DNA of 64,000 nt from Pseudomonadota bacterium (GTDB lineage: Bacteria; Pseudomonadota; Gammaproteobacteria; Ga0077536): positions 16,024-80,023 of the forward strand of contig JABISZ010000051.1 in NCBI GenBank assembly GCA_018668255.1. Direction: 5' to 3'. Below, one piece after another: positions 17,324-25,098 of the stretch; position 1 is the first letter of the stretch; each line of letters starts with the position of its first letter. Made by a program: the position numbers and the translations under genes. The notes under the pieces are model-generated. The model did not search any database and was not told the DNA's origin. It worked only from the letters and a program-made list of their open reading frames with translations.

Positions 17324-18682
17324 TTAGGCGGCGGTACGAGCTATGTCGCTGATAATTCTCTCTAGGTGGTTCAGTGTTCGACAAGGATCGACTCTATCGC
17401 AACACGCCCCGAGCTTTTGCATCTCCGAGTCGCCTGTATTCCAAAAACTGCGCGGTTCAGGGTTCAACCAGAGAACCTTTTTTGCACGGTTATGGATTCT
17501 CCGTAAAGCGAGGTGACCGGAATCTCCGTAATTAGACCGTGCATCTCCTAATATTAAGACAGTAGTGCGATGGTCGATTTCATGTCCAATTAATCTTTCA
17601 AGCTCGGATAGTGCGCCTCCATAGTCGGTAGAGCCAGATCCCCATTGTTTTATGGTTTCGGCTAAGGCCACTTCAGCGGAGTTATTTTCAAAAAGTTCGG
17701 TTACTTCACCTAGGTAATTTGAAAAAGCAAAGCTTCTGACTTTAGGGATGATTTCGCTCACGCTGTAAAGAAAAAGCAGTAGAAATCGCGCGACTTGAGA
17801 TACCGAGCCGGAAACGTCGCAAATTGCAATTACTTTGGGTCTGTCAATTTGAACTCGCTTCCAAACTGTATCAAACATAATCCCGTCATATTGGATGTTT
17901 TTTCGAATTGTGTGACGGACATCTAGATAGCCTCGTTTGGATTTTCGGCGTCTTCTTGAGTGAATCGAAGTTAGTTTCTTGGCTAACTTTGAGACTAATT
18001 GCTTCATCACTTTGAAGTCTCGAATTTCTATTCGTGCTAGTGGAGTTTTTTGCAATATTTCTTGTCGTAAATCGTTTGCTTCATTTGCGGTATAGAGCAA
18101 AAGACTTTTGTCCACTATGCTGGCTACATCCTCAATGAGTGACGCTTTAAGATGTTGCAGTCTGTAGAAATCTGATTTTTCAGCATCATCATTATCCGTG
18201 GGTGTGTATAGGCGTTCATCGACCGTATCGATTCCAATTTTTTCTAGAATTCTTCTCATATAGACACCACGTTGAGTGAAGATACGGATATTCTGCAGTT
18301 GTACGTCTTGAACAGCCGCCGCCAGCAACTGCTGCAACGCAATCTGATCATCAGACTCTAGAATACTAAGTAGCGTTTCACCTTCTAAAGAATTGAGAAC
18401 GTCCGCAGTCTTGGCATGTGCATCCTCGGATTCAACAGAGATCTGGCGGTCATGGTCCTTTGTCTCATCAAGACCCATACTTAGGTCAAAGAAGAGATCA
18501 AAGCATTCGTTGAAGCTCTTTTTATCATCTATCCCTTTCGCCAAAGCCATTGAGAGGGCATGCTTTAGCAGTAGCTTGTTTTCAATTCCTACTGTTGCTA
18601 GCACTCTGTTCGCATCTATGCTTTCTGCAGTGGATACTGTCACATTTGAGGATCTTAAAGCTTTTATGAAGTCTGAAAGCAC
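17324..18682 (-). CDS. CoxE-type VWA domain protein
   Basis: 452-residue protein with a C-terminal von Willebrand A domain. The MIDAS motif is DVSGSVS, with the later threonine in GSGSTDYGGAL and the aspartate in LILGDARSN. The N-terminal two thirds is helical and charged. The family (CoxE, PF05762) works with a MoxR AAA+ ATPase to insert or remodel metal centres, as in carbon monoxide dehydrogenase maturation. It follows the MoxR gene by 12 bases, with GTG as start. No molybdoenzyme structural gene is next to it, so its client is unknown. Confidence 0.88.
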   Translation of the reverse strand: MLSDFIKALRSSNVTVSTAESIDANRVLATVGIENKLLLKHALSMALAKGIDDKKSFNECFDLFFDLSMGLDETKDHDRQISVESEDAHAKTADVLNSLEGETLLSILESDDQIALQQLLAAAVQDVQLQNIRIFTQRGVYMRRILEKIGIDTVDERLYTPTDNDDAEKSDFYRLQHLKASLIEDVASIVDKSLLLYTANEANDLRQEILQKTPLARIEIRDFKVMKQLVSKLAKKLTSIHSRRRRKSKRGYLDVRHTIRKNIQYDGIMFDTVWKRVQIDRPKVIAICDVSGSVSQVARFLLLFLYSVSEIIPKVRSFAFSNYLGEVTELFENNSAEVALAETIKQWGSGSTDYGGALSELERLIGHEIDHRTTVLILGDARSNYGDSGHLALRRIHNRAKKVLWLNPEPRSFWNTGDSEMQKLGACCDRVDPCRTLNHLERIISDIARTAA

Positions 18683-18694
18683 GAATCTTTTTCT

Positions 18695-19642
18695 TTAAGT
18701 GTCTTTAATAGCGTTACGAATTAAGGTCGGGACTTCAGGGTTCGTGTGTTCTATGTCATCCTGAAATTTAAGTAGTAAATTGAGTGTGCTTCTCACCAAG
18801 TGGGGTTCTAGTTCCGTTGCGTTTAGTAGTACCAATGCTCTAGTCCAATCCAAGGTCTCGCTAATCGAAGGTAACTTTTTGAGGTCCATTCCCCTGAGTG
18901 ACTGCACAAAGTTAACAATTTGTTTGGAAAGAGATTGGGGGACATCAGGCATTTGAGTCTTTATGATTTCCTGCTCGAGCTTGTGTTCTGGAAATGGAAT
19001 ATATAGGTGCAAACAACGACGTTTTAGTGCATCTCCAATTTCTCTAGTGTTGTTGGAGGTTAGAAAAACTACCGGAGGTACTTCCGCCCGTACCGTTCCT
19101 ATTTCTGGAATTGAAATTTGGTAGTCTTGTAATATTTCTAAAAGAAATGCCTCGAACTCTTGATCTGACTTATCTACTTCATCGATGAGCAAGACTGCTC
19201 CATTTTTTTCCCATAATGCTTTTAACAAAGGCCGTGGCTCTACAAAATCTTCACTAAAAAAAACGTCATCAAATGCATGTAGCTTCTCTACCGCCTGACT
19301 TAGGTCTCCAGCATCTTCTAATATATCCGATAGCTTTTCTTTTAGAACTTGCGTATACAACAGTTGTTTCCCGTACTTCCATTCATATAGCGCCTTGGAT
19401 TCATCCAATCCTTCATAACACTGCAGTCTAATAAGAGGTTTGCCAAGAAGTTTAGAAGTGGCTATAGCAAGCTCGGTTTTCCCGACACCTGGTGGTCCTT
19501 CAATTAGAATTGGCTTGATAAGTGCCTGAGCTAAGTACAGCGCAGTCGCTATTTCAGCACTCGCTATGTAGCCATGCCCTTTAAGCTCTTTTTTGGCAGA
19601 GTTTATTACTTCTTCGCTCGATACTTTTGAGAGCTTTGGCAC
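18695..19642 (-). CDS. MoxR-family AAA+ ATPase (CoxD-like)
   Basis: AAA+ chaperone-like ATPase of 315 residues. Walker A is GPPGVGKTE (about 49-57), followed by the MoxR-typical RLQCYEGLDESKALYEW, Walker B LLIDEVDKSDQEFEAFLLEIL and sensor VVFLTSNNTREIGDALKRRC. GTG start with GAAGGAAAG upstream. It is the middle gene of MOSC-MoxR-VWA, with gaps of 25 and 12 bases. Families with this pairing mature molybdenum hydroxylases and similar enzymes, and the MOSC neighbour supports a molybdenum or tungsten link. Confidence 0.93.
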   Translation of the reverse strand: MPKLSKVSSEEVINSAKKELKGHGYIASAEIATALYLAQALIKPILIEGPPGVGKTELAIATSKLLGKPLIRLQCYEGLDESKALYEWKYGKQLLYTQVLKEKLSDILEDAGDLSQAVEKLHAFDDVFFSEDFVEPRPLLKALWEKNGAVLLIDEVDKSDQEFEAFLLEILQDYQISIPEIGTVRAEVPPVVFLTSNNTREIGDALKRRCLHLYIPFPEHKLEQEIIKTQMPDVPQSLSKQIVNFVQSLRGMDLKKLPSISETLDWTRALVLLNATELEPHLVRSTLNLLLKFQDDIEHTNPEVPTLIRNAIKDT

Positions 19643-19667
19643 TATAACTTTCCTTCTATATTATTTT

Positions 19668-20339
19668 CTAGTTACTCTCTGAATTTCTTGAGAGCCATTC
19701 TGCTCGTTCTATTAGTCTTCGCGCAACATCATTAGATAGCGAATCAATCTGAGAAAATTTTCTTAGGGTCATCGGGTTTGGGCGCAAGGCAGTTATAACT
19801 TTTTGATATTCTAATAGAGATGGATTCCTTTCCACTCTATGTTCGAGTTTCAGTTCATCTCCGAGACTTACCTTTCCTTCTTCTAGAACGCAATAGTACC
19901 AACCTGAGATACTGTTCGTAAACATGAATGCAGCAACACCCTGCTGTGCATATCGAGCATCAATTTTCCAACATGGCTTTCTAGGTTCAGAAAGCTGCAC
20001 CTTAGCAGAGCCTAAGCTGAAAATATCCCCTAGATAAATATTTCCCTCAGTTATGCCGGTGGTGCTTATGTTTTCGCCGATGCTTCCTGGACAAAAAATA
20101 GGTTTTAGAAGAGGAAAGTTTTTAGAGAGAGTGACGTAATGCTCGCTGGGAAAATGATGCAGAGCTTTTGTTGCGCCACCATGTATAGTTTTATCACCGA
20201 TAAAGTCGTTCATAAGTCCTCGTTTAGAAAGTCTAACTGGCTTGCTGACTGCCTCTTTGTACATGCCTGTCCTATTGCCTCTTTCTCCGATAAGCTTACA
20301 TTTTCCAACATAGATGGATTGAACAGTAATTTTTTTCAT
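19668..20339 (-). CDS. MOSC domain protein (YiiM-like)
   Basis: 223 residues with the MOSC beta-barrel signature: GDKTIHGGATKALHHFPSEHY, PIFCPGSIGENISTTG, YLGDIFSLGSAKVQLSEPRKPCWKI. The cysteine in RKPCWK is the conserved one of the family. MOSC proteins bind molybdenum or tungsten cofactor or use it in N-oxide reduction (YiiM, mARC, MoaE-linked types). It is first in a likely operon with the MoxR and VWA genes, which supports a cofactor-delivery or cofactor-using role. Substrate not known. Confidence 0.88.
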   Translation of the reverse strand: MKKITVQSIYVGKCKLIGERGNRTGMYKEAVSKPVRLSKRGLMNDFIGDKTIHGGATKALHHFPSEHYVTLSKNFPLLKPIFCPGSIGENISTTGITEGNIYLGDIFSLGSAKVQLSEPRKPCWKIDARYAQQGVAAFMFTNSISGWYYCVLEEGKVSLGDELKLEHRVERNPSLLEYQKVITALRPNPMTLRKFSQIDSLSNDVARRLIERAEWLSRNSESN

Positions 20340-20421
20340 TTATATAGGGTCTTTATATATGTAGCGTAACTGGTACAAAAGCTGAGAGAATAGATTATAA
20401 ATTATAATGAAGGAAGTGTAG

Positions 20422-21069
20422 ATGCTTTTTAAGGCAGTACTATGGGATTTTGGTGGAGTATTGACAACGTCTCCGTTCGATTCTTTTAATGATTTCGAGC
20501 GAGAAAGAAAATTACCGTTGGATTTTATTCGGGGAGTAAATGCCGTCAATCATCAAGATAATGCATGGGCTCAGCTAGAGTCTAGTTTAATTGATGCTGA
20601 AACATTCGATGAGCTTTTTTTTGCCGAAAGCCGTGCACTGGGCCATGCCATTCGTGGGGCGGAAGTGCTTTCTCTTATTGGGAGACAGACTGTCAGACCC
20701 AGGATGGTCGACGTTTTGAGAATCTGTAAGGAAAGTTTCATGAATGTCTGTTTAACTAACAACGCTCGGACAGGCAAGGGCTTAGCAATGTCAGGTTCGG
20801 AGGACTACGCTAGAGATGTTTCTGATGTGATAGAGTTATTTGACGAAGTGATTGAATCTAGCAAAGAAGGTATTAGGAAGCCTGATCGCGCTATTTACAG
20901 TCTGGCATGCGATAGGATGGAAGTTGATCCTAGGGAAGTAGTCTATTTGGACGATCTTGGGGTTAACCTTAAGCCAGCACGTGATATGGGTATGAGTACG
21001 ATTAAAGTAATTAGTGAGAGCCAAGCGATATCCGATCTAAGTGCTGTTCTAGATCTAGATTTTTATTGA
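20422..21069 (+). CDS. HAD-IA hydrolase, epoxide-hydrolase N-terminal phosphatase type
   Basis: 215 residues with HAD motif I DFGGVLT (the nucleophile aspartate replaces the usual first position as in FDLGGVL), motif II CLTNNAR, motif III lysine in SSKEGIRKPD and motif IV VYLDDLGVNL. The pattern is that of the ACAD10 / soluble epoxide hydrolase N-terminal phosphatase group. An AGGAAG ribosome site precedes the ATG. It is divergent from the MOSC operon and starts the catabolic region; ACAD10-type fusions of this domain with acyl-CoA dehydrogenases make a role in acyl-CoA or hydroxy-acid metabolism possible. Confidence 0.87.
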   Translation: MLFKAVLWDFGGVLTTSPFDSFNDFERERKLPLDFIRGVNAVNHQDNAWAQLESSLIDAETFDELFFAESRALGHAIRGAEVLSLIGRQTVRPRMVDVLRICKESFMNVCLTNNARTGKGLAMSGSEDYARDVSDVIELFDEVIESSKEGIRKPDRAIYSLACDRMEVDPREVVYLDDLGVNLKPARDMGMSTIKVISESQAISDLSAVLDLDFY

Positions 21070-21105
21070 TGCCAAACCGAAGCTGAATCATTGCGAGAGG
21101 CCTAT

Positions 21106-22170
21106 ATGTTGATTTTCAGACAATTATTTGACGAACGCTCCTCTACTTATACTTATCTTCTGGGGGATAGAGAGACAGGGGATGCGGTTTTAATTGATCC
21201 GGTTTTTGAGCAAGTGAACCGAGACTTGGCGCTGATACATGAGCTTGGCCTTAGTTTAAAAGCCGCACTCGACACTCACTGCCATGCGGATCACGTTACA
21301 GCCGCATGGCTGCTGAAACAGCGTACTGACTGCGATGTGGCGGTAGGTCTAGCGTCGGGAGTTTCAGGAGCTAATCTATATCTGACAGATGGTGATCGCG
21401 TCTGTTTTGGTCAATATGTATTAAAAGTGCTCTCCACTCCCGGGCATACTAAAGGGTGTACTAGCTACTTTTTAGAGAGCGATTCTAAAATATTTACGGG
21501 AGACACTCTGCTCATTAGGGGGTGCGGGAGAACCGATTTCCAAGATGGCAGCGCAGCAGAGCTTTACCGCTCTGTCCGAGGTAAAATTTTTAGTTTGCCT
21601 TCCCATACAGAAATTTATCCTGCACATGATTATCGAGGTCTGACAGCGACGAGCGTTGGAGAGGAGGAGCAACATAATCCGCGCCTTGGAGGCAGAATTA
21701 GTGAGACAGACTTTGTCGGGTACATGAACAATTTGAATTTGCCTTACCCGAAAAATATTGATTTTTCTGTTCCCGCGAATTTAGTTTCTGGAGAGCCTGA
21801 AAACAAGAAAGATCCTTTCGATGAAAAACAATGGGGCCCACTGAGATACACCTTTGCTGGCTTTTGGGAAATTGAAGCATATTGGCTGCAAGAAAACTTA
21901 GATAAAGTATGTATTGTAGATGTGAGAGAAATGGAAGAATGCGATGGGCCACTCGGCTTTATTAGCGGAGCCATGTTAATACCCCTTGGTCAACTGAAGA
22001 GTCGATTGAAAGAGATTCCGGAAGATAAGCCAGTAGTGACTGTTTGTAGAGCTGGAAGTCGTTCCGCACGAGCATCTTTAACTTTGAAAGAAAGTGGGTT
22101 TCCGCAGGTCGCTAATCTGACTGGAGGGATGTTGGGGTGGTGTGCTCTACATCGTGTACCTAGTGATTGA
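21106..22170 (+). CDS. Persulfide dioxygenase-rhodanese fusion
   Basis: The N-terminal beta-lactamase-fold domain is ETHE1-like: HCHADH iron ligands, TPGHTKGC, FTGDTLLIRGCGRTDFQDG (the GRTDFQ signature of persulfide dioxygenases) and YPAHDY. The C-terminal rhodanese domain (about residues 245-350) has the active cysteine in VCRAGSRSARA. Such fusions oxidise glutathione persulfide to sulfite and move sulfane sulfur to thiosulfate. ATG at 21106 is chosen because GAGAGG lies 6 bases upstream; the TTG at 21091 would include the ribosome site. 354 residues, close to described fusions. The next gene is 72 bases away on the same strand. Confidence 0.93.
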   Translation: MLIFRQLFDERSSTYTYLLGDRETGDAVLIDPVFEQVNRDLALIHELGLSLKAALDTHCHADHVTAAWLLKQRTDCDVAVGLASGVSGANLYLTDGDRVCFGQYVLKVLSTPGHTKGCTSYFLESDSKIFTGDTLLIRGCGRTDFQDGSAAELYRSVRGKIFSLPSHTEIYPAHDYRGLTATSVGEEEQHNPRLGGRISETDFVGYMNNLNLPYPKNIDFSVPANLVSGEPENKKDPFDEKQWGPLRYTFAGFWEIEAYWLQENLDKVCIVDVREMEECDGPLGFISGAMLIPLGQLKSRLKEIPEDKPVVTVCRAGSRSARASLTLKESGFPQVANLTGGMLGWCALHRVPSD

Positions 22171-22242
22171 CGAGTTTCAGACAAGGATTGCTATTACAGC
22201 AGTATTTAATGGGTAGTTAATGTTTTTTAAAGAGAATTTTTT

Positions 22243-23262
22243 ATGAAAATCGACACAATGTTTACGCCTAGTTCGCCGAGCAATATTATAAAAAAAGCTG
22301 TGGAAATGGAGCAGAATGGTTTCGACTGCGCCTGGACATTTGAGGCGATGAGTGACCCGTTTTTGCCTCTTGCTCATGCCGCAGCAGCTACGGAAAAGCT
22401 TGAGATAGGAACTAACATAGCTGTAGCATTTGCCCGTTCTCCTTTTTCTATGGCGCAGATTTCCTGGGACTTGCAACGCGACTCTGGAGGCCGATTTCAT
22501 TTAGGTTTAGGTACTCAAGTGCGTGCGCATATTGAGCGTCGATTTTCTGCGCAATTTGATCATCCAGCTGCGAGAATCACAGATTACATTAATTGCGTTC
22601 GCGCTATTTGGGATTCTTTTCAAAATGGAACTAGGCCAAACTTTGACGGCCCTTATTACAAGTTTAAGCTCATGAATCCGTTTTTTGATCCAGGACCCAT
22701 TTCTCATCCTTCGATTCCAATTTATTTAGCGGGGGTAAATCCGAGAATGTGTCGCGCGGCCGGGGAAGTTGCTGATGGTTTTCATGTTCATCCCGTCCAT
22801 TCAAAAAGTTATTTGCAAAATGTGGTGCGACCGGCTGTTCGTGCTGGAGCGCTGTCTGCAGGGAGAAAAACCGAAGACATCAGTCTGTATGCGCCTGTCT
22901 TTGTGATCACTGGAGATACTCAGCCTGAAATGGATACGATGGAGCAAGCTGTCCGACAGCAAGTGTCTTTTTATGGCTCTACTCCGAGCTATGCAGCTAT
23001 TTTAGAACATCATGGATACAATGATTTGAGTTCTAAATTGAATGGTTTGATGAGACAGGGTAAAACTAAAGAAATGGCTGCTGCAATTCCCGAAAATTTA
23101 ATCAGCGAAATAGCAGTGATCGGAAAGCCGCACCAGATCGGTTCGCTACTGAAAGAACGTTATACCGGGGTATTGGACCGTGTTTCTGTGTATCAATACG
23201 CTATGGGAGCGAATGTTGAGTTCAGAAATTGGTCAGAACTTGTTGCAGAAATACACAACTAA
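22243..23262 (+). CDS. LLM-class oxidoreductase, F420-type family
   Basis: Luciferase-like monooxygenase-fold protein of 339 residues. It resembles the group annotated as TIGR03617 F420-dependent LLM enzymes: GFDCAWTFEAMSDPFLPLA, LEIGTNIAVAFARSPF, GRFHLGLGTQV, RITDYINCVRAIW, and AGEVADGFHVHPVHS. The reaction is unknown; members use F420 or FMN. It shares the overall plan of the protein at 36500-37558 (both have DPFLPLA, AFxRSP and GxLG segments). It is convergent with the enoyl-CoA hydratase and overlaps its end by 4 bases. Confidence 0.87.
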   Translation: MKIDTMFTPSSPSNIIKKAVEMEQNGFDCAWTFEAMSDPFLPLAHAAAATEKLEIGTNIAVAFARSPFSMAQISWDLQRDSGGRFHLGLGTQVRAHIERRFSAQFDHPAARITDYINCVRAIWDSFQNGTRPNFDGPYYKFKLMNPFFDPGPISHPSIPIYLAGVNPRMCRAAGEVADGFHVHPVHSKSYLQNVVRPAVRAGALSAGRKTEDISLYAPVFVITGDTQPEMDTMEQAVRQQVSFYGSTPSYAAILEHHGYNDLSSKLNGLMRQGKTKEMAAAIPENLISEIAVIGKPHQIGSLLKERYTGVLDRVSVYQYAMGANVEFRNWSELVAEIHN

Positions 23263-24047
23263 TTGTCAGGATAGCTACTTGGTCTTTTTTCGAGGAAGGC
23301 GCTAATTCCTTCTTCGAATAAACCGGCGCTTGCACAGAGAATTTGTCCTCTATCTTCGAATGCAACTGTAGCATCAAGGCTAGAGGAGTCGATAGATATC
23401 CCAAGACCTTCTTTCGTTAATCTGAGGCCAAGCGGTGATGTCTTGAGCATGTCTTCTGCCATGCTAAGACCCTCTTCTTTTAGATGTTCTTGACTGACAA
23501 CTGCTGACACTAAGCCCAAACTCAGCGCTCTTTCAGGAGTAATGAATCGGCCAGTCATCATGAGCTCTGCCGCAACGGATTGACCCACAGATCTGGGAAG
23601 GAAATAGCTGATACCAACGTCACAGCCAGTGAGCCCTACCTTAACCATTGCAACATTTATCTTCGCATCATCGGATATGATTCGAACGTCGGACGCTAGA
23701 GCAAAAGCCAGCCCACCTCCAGTAGTAGCACCATGAGCTAGACAGATAATAGGCTGAGGACAGCGCCTCATTCGGACGTATATTTCACTGACTTGCCTTT
23801 GAAACCGCAGTCCTGTTATTGGCCCAGCACTGACACCACTCGCTGACTTGAGGTCATAACCGGCACAGAAAGCTCTCCCTGAGCCCTTGAGAATGACAAC
23901 TCTGGTGTTGTGTTTAAATTGAAGTTTTCCAAAATAGTCTTGCAACTCTTCGCACATTTCTGGAGTAATTGTATTTAAATGATTTGGCCTGTTCAGAGTA
24001 AGCCAATCTATTGCGTCTTCGCTTTCAATAATTATAGTTTTATACAT
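23259..24047 (-). CDS. Enoyl-CoA hydratase/isomerase family protein
   Basis: Crotonase-fold protein. LTLNRPNHLNTITPEM, GSGRAFCAGYDLKS (oxyanion-hole segment), HGATTGGGLAFALASDVRI and FLPRSVGQSVAAELMMTGR are seen. The start at 24047 (MYKTIIIES) gives 262 residues, the family norm, with GAGGA just upstream; a longer frame from 24110 adds 21 residues with no family match. The second catalytic glutamate position reads GLTGCDVGIS, so it may be an atypical hydratase or isomerase rather than a classic FadB-type enzyme. Divergent from the SDR gene. Confidence 0.9.
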   Translation of the reverse strand: MYKTIIIESEDAIDWLTLNRPNHLNTITPEMCEELQDYFGKLQFKHNTRVVILKGSGRAFCAGYDLKSASGVSAGPITGLRFQRQVSEIYVRMRRCPQPIICLAHGATTGGGLAFALASDVRIISDDAKINVAMVKVGLTGCDVGISYFLPRSVGQSVAAELMMTGRFITPERALSLGLVSAVVSQEHLKEEGLSMAEDMLKTSPLGLRLTKEGLGISIDSSSLDATVAFEDRGQILCASAGLFEEGISAFLEKRPSSYPDN

Positions 24048-24117
24048 TGTCCTCAATTCCTTCATATTCTCTGCAAAGATATAGTCGGTCAAACGAAATG
24101 TTTGCGACACAGCAATA

Positions 24118-24129
24118 AGTAGTACTACT
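24118..24129. repeat. 12-base palindrome in the divergent echA-like/SDR control region
   Basis: AGTAGTACTACT is a perfect palindrome, 71 bases before the hydratase start and 78 bases before the SDR start. An extended -10 candidate for the SDR gene, TGATAGCAT, lies at 24171-24179. A shared operator is possible. Confidence 0.35.
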
Positions 24130-24206
24130 ATAATTTAAAACCCCTCTTTTGAACAATGGGCGACTCGTTCTGATAGCATATAAACGCATTTGTTGAGGAG
24201 TAGATA

Positions 24207-24971
24207 ATGTCACAGAATTATTTTGATTTGAAAGGGAAGATAGCATTAGTTGCGGGCGCCAGTCGAGGTATTGGACAGGCTATAGCTATAGCATTGGGAG
24301 AGCATGGCGCGCACGTTATAGCGCTTAGTCGAGGCGAAGGTGGCTGTGCAGAAACCATAAAATCAATCTTTGATAGTGGAGGTTCAGCTGAAGGGATTGC
24401 TTGTCATATTGGGCGAATGGATGATATCGCTAAAGTCTATAAACACGTCGACGAAAATCATGGGAAGCTAGATATTTTAGTTAATAATGCTGCTGCAAAT
24501 CCGTATTACGGTCATATTTTAGAAACAGACATTGTATCTTTTGAAAAAACCATTGATGTGAATTTGCGTGGTTATTTTTTTATGTGTCTGGAAGGCGCGA
24601 AGCGGATGAAGTCCAACCGCCGAGGTTCTATAGTTAACGTAGCTTCCGTAAATGGAGTGACTCCGGGTGATAAACAAGCTATTTATTCGATCACTAAAGC
24701 TGGAATCATTAATATGACTAAGGCATTTGCAAGAGAATGTGGAGAGTTTGGAATTCGTGTGAATAGCTTGGTTCCTGGTTTGACTCGAACACAGTTTGCG
24801 CAAGCGTTGCATGACGATGAAGAATTCATGTCAAATCATCTCCCTCGAACACCGCTAGGTCGTGCCGGAGTTCCAGATGAGATGGTTTCAGCGGTTCTTT
24901 ATCTAACCTCTGACGGTAGTAGCTATACTACCGGCTCTTCTATCGTAGTTGACGGCGGTTACTTGGCGTAG
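24207..24971 (+). CDS. Short-chain dehydrogenase/reductase (SDR)
   Basis: Classical SDR of 254 residues. The NAD(P) motif is GASRGIG (about 17-23), with NNAA near residue 92, the catalytic serine in VNVASVNG, the YSITK catalytic pair, and the C-terminal SSYTTGSSIVVDGGYLA. It begins a plus-strand series continued by the acyl-CoA dehydrogenase and the synthetase, so oxidation of a 3-hydroxyacyl-CoA or an alcohol intermediate is plausible. The substrate cannot be read from sequence. Confidence 0.92.
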   Translation: MSQNYFDLKGKIALVAGASRGIGQAIAIALGEHGAHVIALSRGEGGCAETIKSIFDSGGSAEGIACHIGRMDDIAKVYKHVDENHGKLDILVNNAAANPYYGHILETDIVSFEKTIDVNLRGYFFMCLEGAKRMKSNRRGSIVNVASVNGVTPGDKQAIYSITKAGIINMTKAFARECGEFGIRVNSLVPGLTRTQFAQALHDDEEFMSNHLPRTPLGRAGVPDEMVSAVLYLTSDGSSYTTGSSIVVDGGYLA

Positions 24972-25098
24972 TTCTTAGTCTACGGTTAACGGCGCAGAGG
25001 CCTGACACGGCGACTATGTTTTTATATCATAGGGCAGCACGTTTTCTGAGTTAAACAACAAAGATGCGGATTTCGAAATTGTTATTTGGAGATATTTT

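Noticed and set aside
25013..25031. CTATG/CATAG hairpin after the SDR gene as terminator
   Set aside because: Only five pairs with no following U-run; the series seems to continue to the dehydrogenase.
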